Shown here: positions 36,770-48,900 of the stretch, in pieces
Numbering within the stretch: the stretch's first letter is position 1
How the letters are laid out: each line of letters starts with the position of its first letter
Assembly (NCBI RefSeq): GCF_000143415.4
Contig: NW_003314295.1
Location: forward strand, 186,001-250,000
Source of the DNA: Selaginella moellendorffii
Lineage: Eukaryota; Streptophyta; Lycopodiopsida; Selaginellales; Selaginellaceae
DNA: 64,000 nt
Reading direction: 5' to 3'
Notes under the pieces: model-generated
Database searches by the model: none
What the model was told of the DNA's origin: nothing
The model's input: only the letters and a program-made list of their open reading frames with translations
Made by a program: the position numbers and the translations under genes

Positions 36770-37215
36770 ATCTATATTTGAGTATGTTGACAACCATGTG
36801 TAGCTGCCATACAAATGCCTCCATGCAACATTTACATAACTCCAATTGCATGGAGGCTTATGTTCTTTGTAAATGCTTCTATTTTGTATAGATAGGTGAA
36901 TCCTTTTGTTCTATGTTTAAACAAATCTAAAGTTTCAAAAACTTCATAGGATCTACTGTTGCATCTTTAATGTCATGCATCCTCTTTTTCTACTTGGGCA
37001 TAGCTCAACATCTACCTTAGCTTCCACCCTAGACATGTAATGATCTTTGCCAATATTATTCATGAAAGCAATGGAGTGCAACTCATGGATTACCTATTTA
37101 TTTTAAAAATGGAATTGCTGGCTTCTCTGATTGCCACTTGAGATTGGTAAATAGAAAGAAAAAGCCTTGACACAAGAGAGCTAATGTCATTAGTCTATTT
37201 ACTAGGAGAAAATCT
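36770..37215 (-). repeat. Segmental duplication, arm 2, inverted part (a)
   Basis: Reverse complement of about 5568-6070. It abuts the direct part at 37215-37222, which is therefore an inversion breakpoint. Confidence 0.85.
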
Positions 37216-37221
37216 CTGTAA

Positions 37222-37468
37222 TGCAATGCTAAAGTTAAATGATAAAAATTTTGAAAACAAATATTACTTCAAAATATTTTATGTGAAGTTAAACTAATTG
37301 AATTCAAGTACATAATAATCTTATAAGAAGCTAATATAATTATCCAGACTTTTATGAATAAGCACATCTTTAATCTTTAAAATATACATGGGAATTTGTT
37401 AAGATGTATATTTAATCTTTGTATATATTGATTTATTTATACTAAAAAGTGATATAAATATCTCTGAG
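37222..37468 (+). repeat. Segmental duplication, arm 2, direct part (left of insertion)
   Basis: Matches 4690-4955 in direct orientation and ends ATCTCTGAG at the insertion point of the family A element. Confidence 0.85.
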
Positions 37469-37643
37469 TGTGAGCGCCTGGAATATGGAAAGGGAATACA
37501 GAAATGTGCATATCAATTAGCCCAAAAACCCTAGCTTATATACAGGAGCAAGTGGTCCAGATTGAAACCAATCCGACGGCTACCAAAATCCTACTACGCT
37601 AATATTAGTATACGGCATCGTAACCGTACACTTGGCCCTCACA
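37469..37643 (-). repeat. 3' LTR of family A copy 2
   Basis: 175 bp, TGTGAG...CTCACA. Adjacent to the polypurine tract, hence 3' in element orientation. Confidence 0.93.
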
Positions 37644-37675
37644 TCATCCCCTCCTCTCGGGATAATGGAAGACCA

Positions 37676-40600
37676 TCAGAGTTCTCTTGAAGATGGGCCG
37701 GGATCCGGAGGAACGTCAGGAGGAGGCATCGGTGGATCTGTAGGTGGTATTAACTCCTCCTGATCCCTTTGTACGAAGTGTTTCAGCCGCTGCACATGCA
37801 CAATCTCTGGAGGATCGGCCTGCTGAACATCATGCCGAACCTCATAAACTTGTGGTCCAACTTGCCGCAACACTCGATACGGTCCTTTCCATTGCGCAAG
37901 AAGCCCCTTAAATAAACCACGTACCGTAAGATGGGGAAAACGGACTAACACCAAATCATCCACTTTGTACTCCGCATGTGGACGATGATGGGAGTTATAG
38001 CGCTGTTGTTGTCCCACTTGTACACGGCCTAAGTGTTCGGCAGACTCTGCTCGGACAAGTGGAAGAATGCTTGTCAAATACTGATCCCATGATCTAGCAT
38101 CGGCAGCTCGTGGCAATCGCGAAGGTAAACCCAGCTCCGTTGGTAATATTGGATCATGACCATATAGGAGTTTATATGGTGAAACACCAACAGAACTCTA
38201 CACCCTTGTAACATATGCATACCGAAGAGACGGCAAATAACCATCCCAATCCGAATGCTGAAAGTTCACATACTTCGCAATCATCCCTTTGAATGTCCGA
38301 ACAAGCCGTTCCACTAGACCGTCTGATTGTGGATGATAAGCACTTGTGAAAGTGTGGCGTATCCCCAACCGAGACGTCAAAACATGAAATGCCTCAGCCA
38401 TAAATGCGGGACCATTATCCGAAAGAATCCGCTCTGGACAAGAATGCTGGAACACCACTCGATTGAGGAGGAAGTATCCAACAGCAGTTGCAGAGGCACT
38501 AGCAAGAGCACCAACTTCCACCCAACGAGTCAAGTAGTCAAAAACAATAATAACATACTCATTGCCAGCAGTCGACCGTGGAAAAGGTCCCATAAGATCA
38601 AATGCCACTAACTCAAATGGACGGGAAACCGCAATTGACTCCAACCGTCCTTCCGCAGCACGAGGGGAAGTATTACGAGCTTGGCACCAAACGCAGCTAC
38701 GCACATACCGGATAATATCACGTCGCATCTCTGGCCAATAGAAAGACCTGTGCAGCTTCTCGGTAACACGACGGTGTCCCATATGCCCACCTAGGACAGG
38801 AGAATCATGGTAGGCATGGAGAAACCGCAGAATAAACACCGAAGGCACCACAAGCCGTAAATGATCATCAGGATCCGTCCCCACAAAATAAAGAAGGCCA
38901 TCTTCAAGGCGATATTGAGAATGTAAATGCCAGAAAGGCAAGTCATCAGCAAGTGATGCAGGATTCTCAAACCCATCTCAAAGCCTTTGAATCCATGGCT
39001 CAATCTTTTAAGCCTCGCGAACCTCATTAAGAGAAGGTAGATCTTGCTCTGCGCCTTGTGGACACTGAACGTCAAGGACAGCAACCGTCGACGGCACAGA
39101 ATCCTCATTTAGAAAATCCACAGATGCTGGAACAACAGGTTCGTCAGAAACATGAGAAGTGAGTGGAGAAGGAAGAGGAGCTCGAGAAAGGGCATCAGCA
39201 TCAGCCATAGAACTCCCTAGGCGATGAACAACATCGAAATCATATATCTGAAGTTTCAAAGCCCATCGAGCCGTACGACCAACCAGGTTCTTCCGCTTCA
39301 ATAATGAAGTAACAGCAGCATGGTCACCTTCAAGTAATGTCCGAGAACCATGTAGATATGCATGAAGTTTCTCGAAACCCCAGACTGCTGCTAAACACTC
39401 CTTCTCCGTCGTGGAGTAGTTCATCTCCGCTGGTTGTGATGTACGGCTTATGTATGCAATGGGGTGGCGCTGACCAGGCACACTCGAGCTCTCTTGCATC
39501 AATACACCTCCAAGACCAATGTCAGAAGCATCTACGCGCAAAATAAAAGGTCGAGTGTAGTCAGGATATGCCAAAACCGGAGGAGTCGTCAAGAGCTCCT
39601 TGAGATCCACGAACGCCCGCTCACAATCCGGAGACCAGATGAAAGATGACGTTGATGACTTCAGCAACGCTCACAATGGTGTAGTGCGATCGGAAAGATG
39701 ATCCATAAAACGACCGAGATACTGCACCTTACCCAAGAAGCGCTGCACATCATTCACACACTTCAGAGTAGGGAACTTTAGAACAGCCACAAGTTTGTCA
39801 GGATCAACTTGCAAACCCTCACGAGAAATACGGTACCCAAGATAAGTTGTGTCCTTGGACCCAAACACGCATTTTGACCGCTTCAGCTTTAAACCAACAT
39901 CACGTAGCCGATCCAACACTTTACAAACATCATGAACGTGCTCCTCCCACGTCCCCTCCGAGTGGATCAAGACATCATCAATGAAGTCAGCAGTCACTTC
40001 CGGCATATCGCAAAGAACCTCGTCCATCATCCGCTGGAAAGTTGCTGGAGCATTGTTCAAACCAAACGGCATCACCAAGAACTCATACAAACCAAATGGT
40101 GTACAAAAAGCAGTCTTAGGAATATCTTCTTCGGCCATCGGTACTTGCCAATACCCAGAAGCAAGATCTAGCTTGGTGAACCAACGACTTCGCCCTAGAC
40201 GATCTAAGAGATCAGCAGTGTGAGGAAGAGGATACACATCTGGGATCGTCACTTCGTTTAACGGACGATAGTCGATGCAGAAACGAATACTCCCATCAAG
40301 CTTTGTCACAAGATGAGGTTCACATGCCCAAGGACTCCGCGACTTCCGAATAACACCCTTCTCCAGCATTTCCTTGACGTTGGCTCGTAAAATCTTGATC
40401 TCCTTAGGTGACCGATGACGAACAGGAACCTTGATTGGACGAGCATCCCCAGTTGGAATCAGATGACGTGTGGCAATCTTGGCCCCAGATGATAGGTCAA
40501 ATTCAAAGAGATCAGAATACTCCTTCATGAGCCGGTCAACTGCTGCAACACAAAGATCGTCGAAGGGATCGGAAAAGGGAAAAGCAGAACAAGATGGAAA

Positions 40601-41275
40601 CACAAAAGGAAAGAGTGGGGGAACAAAAGTAATGGAAGCAGAGGTAGAAGTAGAGGGACGAAGAGGTATGGAAGTGAGAGGAATGGATGAAACATAAGGA
40701 AGTATGAGACAAGGGGGAGAAGCCTCAAAGTCATACTTGGCATAATTGTGCTACAACCAATCCATACCAAGAATGAGGTCAAAAGCTTGACTCGGCACCA
40801 CCCGCAACGACTGCAACTCAAGCTCGAGATCGCCCACACGCACAACCAGGTCCACCTCATCCCGTGCACATGCATGTGTACGGCTGTTGCCATAAAGAAT
40901 GAAAACTGGTTCCGCCGCACGACGCAAGTGTAGACGACAATGTGTGGTAACAGGTCGAGCAATAGAAGATAAACTCGAACCTGTATCAACCAACACGGAG
41001 AGAATAATAGGAGACCGCTTGTTATAAAAACGAGCTTGGAAAGTAAACACGGGATGAACCGGTGCCGAGTGAACCCCTTGATGATACTCCCGAAAGAAAG
41101 ATGGAGGGGTCACTGATTTATTCGCGCAAGGTCCCTCCATTACTCGCGCGACTCCTCGTTTCCCAGATGCATCTCGGTGTCCAGACCTTCCACTGCAGCA
41201 GCACCCATGGGACGTTGCTGACGCCAAGGTCTCCACCCAGGAAATGGAGGTCGCCAATCCGGAAAACAACAGCAA
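37676..41275 (-). pseudogene. pol of family A copy 2 (protease, RT, RNase H, integrase)
   Basis: One frame from about 41275 to 37676. Protease: VLVDTGSSLSS (near 41000) and DLILGMDWL (near 40755). RT: CIDYRPLNEV near 40280 and the FIDD active site near 39980. RNase H: about 39560-39180. Integrase: HMGHRR...CVWCQ (38790-38680), FDLMGPFP (38595), LSDNGPAF (38420), SDGLVERL (38320). A proline-rich tail follows. Stops: 40751-40753, 39671-39673, 39008-39010, 38978-38980 and 38198-38200. Where the sister copy at 1-2424 can be compared, it has CGA, CAA, CGA and CAG. The frame is otherwise unbroken. Pol lies in the -1 frame relative to gag, with an overlap. Confidence 0.92.
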
Positions 41276-42072
41276 CGCCGATAAGTATGACCAACTTCAT
41301 CACACGCCCAGCAGCGAACATCACGGCCACGACCACGTCCTCGCGCTTGTCCTTGGACTCGAGCAGCAGCTGCATCAACCTCCATTGGAACAGGAACATC
41401 ACCCATAGGAAGTGGAGCGGAAGGACGTGCAGCGAGAAGTGGAAGAGGCGACGTCTCATAACGTTGTACCAAGCGAAGAGCATCGTCAAGGGTGGTAGGA
41501 GCAAGTGCATGCACAAGTCCGACAAGATCTTGACGAAGTGCTGGCCACAACATTCCTAGCTTGATCCGCTCCGACATATTTGGCTCCGCACGAAACAAAA
41601 GACTTCGGAAACGAACGCCAAATTGCATCACCAACTCAGATGGCCCTTGGCGAAGACGATACAATTGTTGGAAAGCATCATCACAATCATCGGCATGTCC
41701 GAAGGCGCGTTTGAAGACGTCCGGGAGAACACTCCAATCCCCACGAGTGGCTGCGCTCAAACCATTGTACCACTGCAACGCCGTCCCTTGGAGACATGTG
41801 GGAAACTCACGCAAACGTCGAGCATCATCCCAAGAATGATATGTGGCAATCACCGTGAAGTGATCGAACCAATGGTACACATCATCCCCAGGATTCCCGC
41901 GAAAGAACTCCGGCCGAACGCGAGGATTAGCACCAAGAGCAGGAGGAGTTGTACCACGTGCCGTGAACGCCGCCATCAACTGAGTTTGGTTGTTCAATTG
42001 CAAGCGCATAGCATCAAGCAATTGTACCAACTGCTGCTCTAGAGTCAAAGGAGGAGATTGTTGATCTGCCAT
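41140..42072 (-). CDS. Gag of family A copy 2
   Basis: 311 codons with stop from MADQQSPPLTLEQQ. The retrotransposon gag domain (about residues 55-215) has WFDHFTVIATYHSWDDARR and LQGTALQWYNGL. A basic Arg/Gly patch then leads to one CCHC zinc knuckle (CWACDEVGHTYRRC). It forms the particle that packages element RNA. The frame is intact. The C-terminal end overlaps the pol frame, consistent with expression of Gag-Pol by a -1 frameshift or with loss of a base; the sequence alone does not decide. Start chosen at the first ATG with a gag-like N-terminus; an upstream in-frame ATG (42084) would add four residues. Confidence 0.9.
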   Translation of the reverse strand: MADQQSPPLTLEQQLVQLLDAMRLQLNNQTQLMAAFTARGTTPPALGANPRVRPEFFRGNPGDDVYHWFDHFTVIATYHSWDDARRLREFPTCLQGTALQWYNGLSAATRGDWSVLPDVFKRAFGHADDCDDAFQQLYRLRQGPSELVMQFGVRFRSLLFRAEPNMSERIKLGMLWPALRQDLVGLVHALAPTTLDDALRLVQRYETSPLPLLAARPSAPLPMGDVPVPMEVDAAAARVQGQARGRGRGRDVRCWACDEVGHTYRRCCCFPDWRPPFPGWRPWRQQRPMGAAAVEGLDTEMHLGNEESRE

Positions 42073-42296
42073 GAAGATGAACAAAAAAGAAAGAGCAAAA
42101 GAAGAGAGATGACAAAAAGCTAGAAGGAAATGGTAGATCTAGACAATGCAAAAAGCTAAATCTAAACCAAAAGAAAGAACAAAAGAAAGGAAATGGAAAA
42201 AGCTAGATCTAGACAATGCAAAAGCTAGATCTAAACTAAAATCCCAAATCCAAGCATTCCTCAGGGACAATCAAAGGTGCCCTTCATCTCCACCAA

Positions 42297-42471
42297 TGTG
42301 AGCGCCTGGAATATGGAAAGGGAATACAGAAATGTGCATATCAATTAGCCCAAAAACCCTAGCTTATATACAGGAGCGAGTGGTCTAGATTGAAACCAAT
42401 CCGACGGCTACCAAAATCCCACTACGCTAATATTAGTATACGGCATTGTAACCGTACACTTGGCCCTCACA
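42297..42471 (-). repeat. 5' LTR of family A copy 2
   Basis: 175 bp, four transitions away from its partner. In element orientation it is followed by TTGGTGGAGATGAAGGGCA. TGGTGGAGATG would be the primer-binding site, but I cannot name the tRNA. Confidence 0.93.
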
Positions 42472-42870
42472 TGAGTTAATTTTAAAAGTCAGAAATTTAG
42501 TTTATTTGGAAAGTTTAAAGATTAGATTTATTATTAAATTTCTCTTATAAAAAATTCATTATTATTCTTCTCGTCTAATATTTTAACAAATGAAAATGTT
42601 AAGCAGATCATGAAAATCAACATATAGTATGTATTAATTTATTTCATATGTTATGTATGTACTTTAAAAAGATTTACAAGATTGTTTTTGAACAATGTTT
42701 CTATCTTAGTAAGACATCATTAAAAACTTATTTTCGTCTAGGCCAGCAGAGCTGGATTCCTTGCTAGTTCATTAATATATTTTTGAAAATGAAGCTATAA
42801 ATTTTGATTGGAAACTTTGGATTGCCGTGTTTTCATTTTTTAATCATACATTTATATTAGTAAAACATCA
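42472..42870 (+). repeat. Segmental duplication, arm 2, direct part (right of insertion)
   Basis: Starts TGAGTTAATTTTAAAAGTCAG and matches 4953-5325. Similarity ends at AGTAAAACA near 42865. Confidence 0.85.
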
Positions 42871-43705
42871 CAAATCTTTCTCGTAACTACCTAATATCAG
42901 CTTTGTCAATATCTGACTTCTAGATAGAAAAATCACGATGTACTTATTCTCTGATCCTCACTAAATCACATCTCTCGCAATCGTCACCAAATGACATCTC
43001 TCGCTACTTTGCATGGTCACCTGCCACTCCAGGCTGAGCGTGTTGGGATATATCAAAAAATTTGTGTAACTTTACTCGCAAGCCAAGGAGAACTAAACAA
43101 TCTTAGCTGCACTTTGAGTTGAAGTTGTCCAAGCCTGATCAAGCCCGTCCTGGCTTGACCTCGAATGCACAAAATGATAGGCAGTAGCCACAAAGAAAGT
43201 TTGACATCATGCAAACACTCACTGAATACGCATCATGAAGCTCTAACTTTAGAATAGATGAGACACAAGCCTAGACAAACTGCTTCCTCTGCAGAAAAGC
43301 GGGAAAAATACACAAGATAAATCAACCATTCCACTGATGCTTTAGGCTCTTACATTCTGAAGAAGCAAAAGATGGGTGCGTGTGTGAGTATCATTGTCAT
43401 ATGTTTGCTTAACACTTGAATTTGTCGCTAAATAAACAAGTAAAGAATATTTTATAAATAGTACAGCTATGGATGTCAGAGTGCGAAGTGAGATTGGAAT
43501 TTTGGAAGTCCCTTTCATCTTGGTCCACAAAAAAGCTCGAATATAGCCTTTAGGCCTCGCATGCTCCTTGTGAACAGCACATAAAGCAATGGACACTCCT
43601 GTATTTCTAAGACGGCGGAGGCTCTGAAGGATCCAGCAATGGCAAGATGCAGCCATCAAACCTGAAATTTAGGGCGGCCCTAAAAGGAAAAGGGGAAAAG
43701 GGACG
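42871..43705. other. Intergenic sequence
   Basis: No repeat relationship seen. A 105-residue minus-strand frame (43342-43659) has no recognisable domain, and I do not call it. Confidence 0.5.
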
Positions 43706-43713
43706 TATAAAAG
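43706..43713 (+). promoter_or_regulatory. TATA box
   Basis: TATAAAAG about 35 bp upstream of the first ATG of the plus-strand gene. A good match in motif and placement if transcription starts near 43735. Confidence 0.5.
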
Positions 43714-43740
43714 GAGTTTCGTAGGTTCTCTATTAGTAAA

Positions 43741-45557
43741 ATGATGATTCCCGAGGATAGGATCCCGGGAGTGGGATGGAATCCGCGCGTGGGCGATCGT
43801 GTGGCCGACTGGTTCCGCAGCAGCATTGGCACCAGATTGGTGGGGCTTGTGAGGGCAGCGTTCGATTGGTTTGGGCTCGAGATAGATCGCCCGGCGGGGG
43901 CGTGGTTTTTCGATGTCATGCCCGACGGAACAGTCTCTTGTACTCTGTCTGAGCTCAAGTGTGGCCATTGCTCGTGTTCTTAGCGCTCCTGTGCCAGACA
44001 CCTTCTTGCTCCATTGCCACTGACTACTTCATGCGCCAGCGACAAGATTGTTCTTGGCGGCAGCAATCGCGCCCAGAATCGCGATTGCTCTTCTCCACCC
44101 TTCTTTGCACTGTAACCGGGCTTGCCGAGGTGAGCTTTTCTCGTTTCTAGTTTTTCCTTTTCAGATTCTAACTCTCCCTTGCAGCTCGATCAATCGACTT
44201 TCCAAGCCAGTGAAGTAATGGCATAAGCATGCATTTCTTCCCTTTCTCCTGTGCTAGCTTTCAAGATTAACTCTCTTTTTTCTCTCTTTTCAGATGTTGT
44301 GAGCATCGCAAAACGGATTCCCTCCACCCCCACATCTGCCTTATAGACGCCGCTTCTACGTGAGCGACCCAATGAGTAGCCTCTTTTTCACCTGGCTGCT
44401 GCTTCAGCACCAAAGCATCAAGCAGCCCTTCGAGTGGCTTGACGCTTTGAAAGCTCAAGCCATAGCCGGCGGTGCCGGGCAGCATGACAAGCTCATGCTC
44501 TTGCTTCTACACACTTACGCTAGTAGCTTCGTGCCGCTTAGTTTGAAGTGGATCAAGTGGTGCAACGATCTTTTCCATGAACTCCCACGGATAGAGTGGA
44601 AGTCTGTGGACGTCAGCTTTGGTGTCCGGCAGATATTGGAGGCAAGTCGTCCAAACTAAAACGATGGTGCTGTTTCTAATCGAAAAGTCTCGCTTGTTTT
44701 TTTTTTGTCCAGGAGCTCATGGCTGCTGGAGAACACGAATCATGGGACGCAAGCATTTGCGAGCGTCTCAACCACTGGGTTTCCGTGCACTCGTCATCCC
44801 ACCGCAATTCTGGTTTTATCACAGTGGATGCAAGCGTGTTGGTTGGTCAGCTTCTGTATGGCTGGATGCTGACAATGAAAGGACAGAGCAACCATGCCAT
44901 GCTCCTGGAACTTTGCTTCACGACCAAGAAGTCGATTGTGGAGCACGCCCAGTCTCTAGCAGCGGAATCCAGCAAGGAACGGGATCGGCTCCTCCACGCC
45001 GCTGCCACTGTCTTTGGCAAGGAATTCAGCAGCAACTTTGTGATACTGTGCGAGAATCCACAGTGGAAGGAATCTGGCATGACCCGTTTCTCGGTGAGAA
45101 CACAGAGAGCTTGGAAGGGACAGTTTTTGGGTCCGACACCCCAGGACGAGCAAGTTATAAGCAAGCACAGAGATTTTCCACCTCAGCTCTGCGACATGAT
45201 CCTCTACCTAGTTTATGTAAGTATATGATATCTTGTGGGAGGTGCTTACAACTTTTTCCTTTTGCGTCTGGTGGAGTTGATCTTTGAAGATTGCATGCGT
45301 CTGAATGCTGATCGTGAACGGTGGAAGGAAGACTGTGAGTAAAATCTATTTGGAGAAAAATGCTAACCATTCTACTCTTGTCATTTGCAGGCGAGATGCT
45401 ACTGTGTAGTTCCCCCAGCTCGTTTAATAGCTACATTGGCAAAAGGGATATTTGTGTCTTCCAAGGGACAAATGTGTGCCAGCCAGGGACACATCCCAGG
45501 CAAAGAACCACGGGGCAAGCAAAGAAAATGGCAATTGAAACCACGCCCTTCTACTGA
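43741..45557 (+). CDS. Unidentified multi-exon gene
   Basis: The best-supported exons are 44304-44641, 44713-45216, 45277-45334 and 45391-45557, joined in frame by short introns; the second intron listed here (after 44641) has GC-AG borders (GAG|GCAAGT...CAG). The product includes TWLLLQHQSIKQPFEWLDAL, then GQLLYGWMLTMKGQSNHAML, then YLVYLIFEDCMRLNADRERW, mostly helical in character. There is no catalytic motif I recognise. The 5' part is uncertain. A donor at 44129/44130 and a possible 30-base exon at 44185-44214 look real, but no single frame runs cleanly from an ATG (candidates 43741, 43776) into them. A TGA at 44300 forces the acceptor to 44303. It may be a genuine lineage gene or a decaying one. 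Codon composition is like the host genes, not like the neighbouring retroelements. Confidence 0.5.
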
Positions 45558-45908
45558 GAAGACACCAAGACATGTTTTTCCTTATGTTCTTCTTCAAGGA
45601 CAAGTTCTTCCTTGGAGATGGCAGGATATTTCCCTCCGCAACAGAGGTCTCCTAAGCAAACCACACAGCGCACAACTACCCCACTATTTACCAGTGAGCA
45701 AGAAAATTGAATACAGAACTGCTTAGTGGTAGAACTGCTTAGAGACATGAGCAAAACACATGTGAAACTCTTCCAATTCTCTTCCTTCCTTCTCCTTTCA
45801 ACTATGAAGCTTGACCATGCATTTGCTAAGTGTTTGAACTTGTGGATTGGAGTGATGTGATTCGAATTGAAGTATAAATTAGTGTGGACAAGAAAGGCCA
45901 AAGGAAAA
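45558..45908. other. Intergenic sequence downstream of the unidentified gene
   Basis: Probably contains its 3' untranslated region or an alternative last exon frame (to about 45726). Nothing else recognised. Confidence 0.4.
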
Positions 45909-48900
45909 TGTAAGGAACTGACTCCCCGAGATGTCGTAGGCTAAAGGATCCCCGAAAGCATGACCAAAATAACAAAGAGTTCATCGGATGGGACCGAGTC
46001 GAAGATCGAGTCCAAGACCGACTTTGAGATTGAGTTCAAGATAGAGTCTGGGATCGAGCCCGAGGCCGAATCCGAAACCGAGTTCGAGACCGAGTTCGAG
46101 ACAAAGTCCGATATCCAAATCGGGTCTGAGACCGAGTCCAAGGTCAAATCTGAAGTCGAGTTCGAGATCAGGTCTAAGATCGAGTCCACATGCCTTCATA
46201 TCAGGTTTGCAAACCTGGGCTTGCGGTGAGATGATGCGGTGGAACCCAACCAACTACAAGGAAGCGTTGGATGCGGCCATTAAGGTGCATTTCAACGATA
46301 ACCTACGAAAGAGGAACACGACAGGGTCGGGATCCACGTTTAGCAAAGGGGCCAAACCAAGAGGAACGTATAGCAGAGGGAAATTCAAGAAGAGTTTATC
46401 TAAGAATGAGTCCTCGGGGTTCCGGAAAGGCAAATCCGGTGGCCAGCGAGCGAGTACGTGGGGGAGTCAAGCGAAAAGAGACAAACCCACAGATAAAAAG
46501 GTCAAGTCATATAGCAGTGTGGGAAATAACATATGCTACAACTGCAGTGAAGCAGGACACTTTTCGAGGGAATGTCTCCACCCGAAGAAGGCCAGAGCCA
46601 ATATGGCCATCAAGTTGGGTGTAGTCCAAACTGAGGTATGTGATCTAGTCCCTAACTCAAAGTTACTCATTACACGAGCAACTTTGGTAGAGAGTCATTC
46701 GCGACATCTACTAGCCCTCCGAGGGAAGCTCGGAGGCAGCTTTGTTAAAATCCTTATTGACACGGGTGTTTCAGATAATTTTGTGGCTGCAGACATAGTT
46801 CGGCAAGCCGGACTAACGATGCAGCGGCTATGCGAACCAAGGACTATAGAGTTTGTTCAAGGTAGCCAAAGCACCAATGAGGTTCTTCGACAAGTGAGAG
46901 TCGAAGTAGGGACATGAAAAGTAGACATGGATTTCACCGTGTTGGACATGGCAGGATTTGATGTGATTTTTGGAATGGATTGCTTCAATCGGTTCGTGGT
47001 AGCTCTGCATGGACAAGGTAGGAACCTTGTGGTACTAGCGAATGCCCAAGGAAGAAGATCTAGGATCTAAAGGTAGGGCAAAGCAAGGCCAAAGAGTCCT
47101 GCTTAAACCTAGTGTCCACGAGAGGACAACTCACTAAAGGAACTAAGGCAGCCTTTTTGTGTTTACTCTCGGTGAAGAGTGACAAAAAGACAGGAACGGA
47201 AGAAGTACCTTTAGTGATCCAGCGGGTGTTGGACCAATTCCAGGATACCATGCCGGAGGAGCTATCGGCGGGGTTGCCCCCTGCACGACCGATAGAACAT
47301 AAGATTGAGTTGGTCGAGGGTGCTGAGGCGGTGGTTCATCCCCCCTATCGTTTGAACGAAAAAGAACTCAAGGAGCTCAAGTGCCAACTAGAGGAGTTGG
47401 TGGACAAAGGGTATGTTAGGTTAAGCAAGTCGCCGTATGAGGCGCCAGTGTTATTTGTGAAAAAGAAAGATGAATCTATGCGCATGTGCATAGATTACCA
47501 GTTGCTCAACAAGTATACAAAGAAGAACAAGTACCCTTTGCCAAGGATTGAGGACCTATTCGATAGGTTGGGAAAGGCAAAATACTTCTCGAGGATTGAC
47601 CTAAGGTCAGGATACTACTAAATCAGGGTAGCCAAGGAAGATGACAACCTGTCAAACGAGGTATGGGAGCTTTGAGTTTCTGGTGATGCCCTTTGGGCTG
47701 TGCAATGCGCTAGTAACGTTTTCGGCATTGATGAACCATATCTTTGTACCCTATTTGGATCACTTCGTAGTCTTCTATATTGACGACATCCTGATCTATA
47801 GCGAGATGCTAGAGGAGCATGCCGAACACATGGCAAAGGTGTTTGAAAAACTAAGGGAACACAAACTGTATGCTAAAGAGAGCAAATGTGATTTTGCTCA
47901 ACAAGAGGTAAAGTTTCTCGGGAATGTGGTGCGCCAGGATGGGCTCAAGGTGGACCCGGAGAAGGTCCAAGCGATCCAGGAATGGGAGCGACCATCGAAT
48001 GTACATGAGTTGAGGGCGTTCTTGGGGCTATGCAACTACTACCGAAAGTTTATCAGACACTATTCAAGAGTAGCCCTACCCTTAACGGACCAAACAGGAA
48101 AAGGGAAGATGGTATGGACAGCGGAATGCGAGGTGGCATTCGTCCACCTCAAAGGGAAGTTGAGGAAGGCTCCCGTGTTGGCATTACCAGACTTTGGTAA
48201 GGACTTTGAGGTAGAAACGGATGCTTCGGACTTTGCGTTGGGCGCAGTTTTGAAGCAAGACAACCATCCAGTAGTGTTCTTCTCGAAGAAGTTGGACAAG
48301 GCTCAAAGGAAGTGGCCTGCCCACGAGAAGGAATTGTTTGCAGTGGTCAAGGCACTCAAGGAGGGCGACACTACCTTGGGAGACACTTCAAGGTTTACAC
48401 GGACAATGTGGCAACGAAACACTTCTTGTCACAGCCCGACCTGAGAGGGAAACAGGGTCGGTGGGCCAATGCCTTGGCCGAGTTTGATTGCGAGATTCTG
48501 TACAAGCCTGGGAAAAGCAACATCGTGATGGATGTGCTAAGTCGAAAAGCGAGCTTGAGGTTGGCGATATCCAGCGCGACAGCAACCTTTTGGGACGATG
48601 TGCGGACAGCATATGAGAATGATGGTCTAGCACAAGAAGTGTTGCTAAGGAATCTAGAGGCACGAGAAGCTCACCAGAGAGGTGAGCTACCAACGGAAAA
48701 GAAAATGGGCTATGTGGAACGCAACGGACTCATCTATTACAAGCAAACAAGGGTGTATGTTCCAGAAGGGGAACTAAGGAAGGTAGCCTTAGAAGAGTGT
48801 CATGACGGACCTTTTGCGGGACACGGTGGAGTGCCCAAGACGATGGGCTTACTCAAAAGGAAGTACTATTGGCCAGATATGGCTAAGGATGTCCAAGACT

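Larger units (their letters stand above)
37469..42471 (-). mobile_element. Complete Ty3/gypsy element, family A copy 2
   Basis: 5003 bp with two 175-bp LTRs, polypurine tract (37644-37661, reverse), gag and pol. It is flanked by TGAG on both sides (37465-37468 and 42472-42475). The paralogous empty site near 4950-4956 has a single TGAG, which confirms a four-base target duplication. The LTRs differ at four of 175 positions, all transitions. The order gag-protease-RT-RNase H-integrase is complete, but pol carries stops, so the copy is not autonomous as it stands. Confidence 0.95.

Noticed and set aside
43342-43659. Minus-strand frame of 105 residues
   Set aside because: No domain, splice support or promoter; frames of this size are expected by chance.
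44847-45164. Minus-strand frames across the unidentified gene
   Set aside because: They are shadows of the plus-strand exon 44713-45216, which has consistent splice borders and frame.
45960-46229. Glu/Ser/Thr-rich frame of 89 residues and its minus-strand partners
   Set aside because: Product of the hexamer array in the family B LTR.
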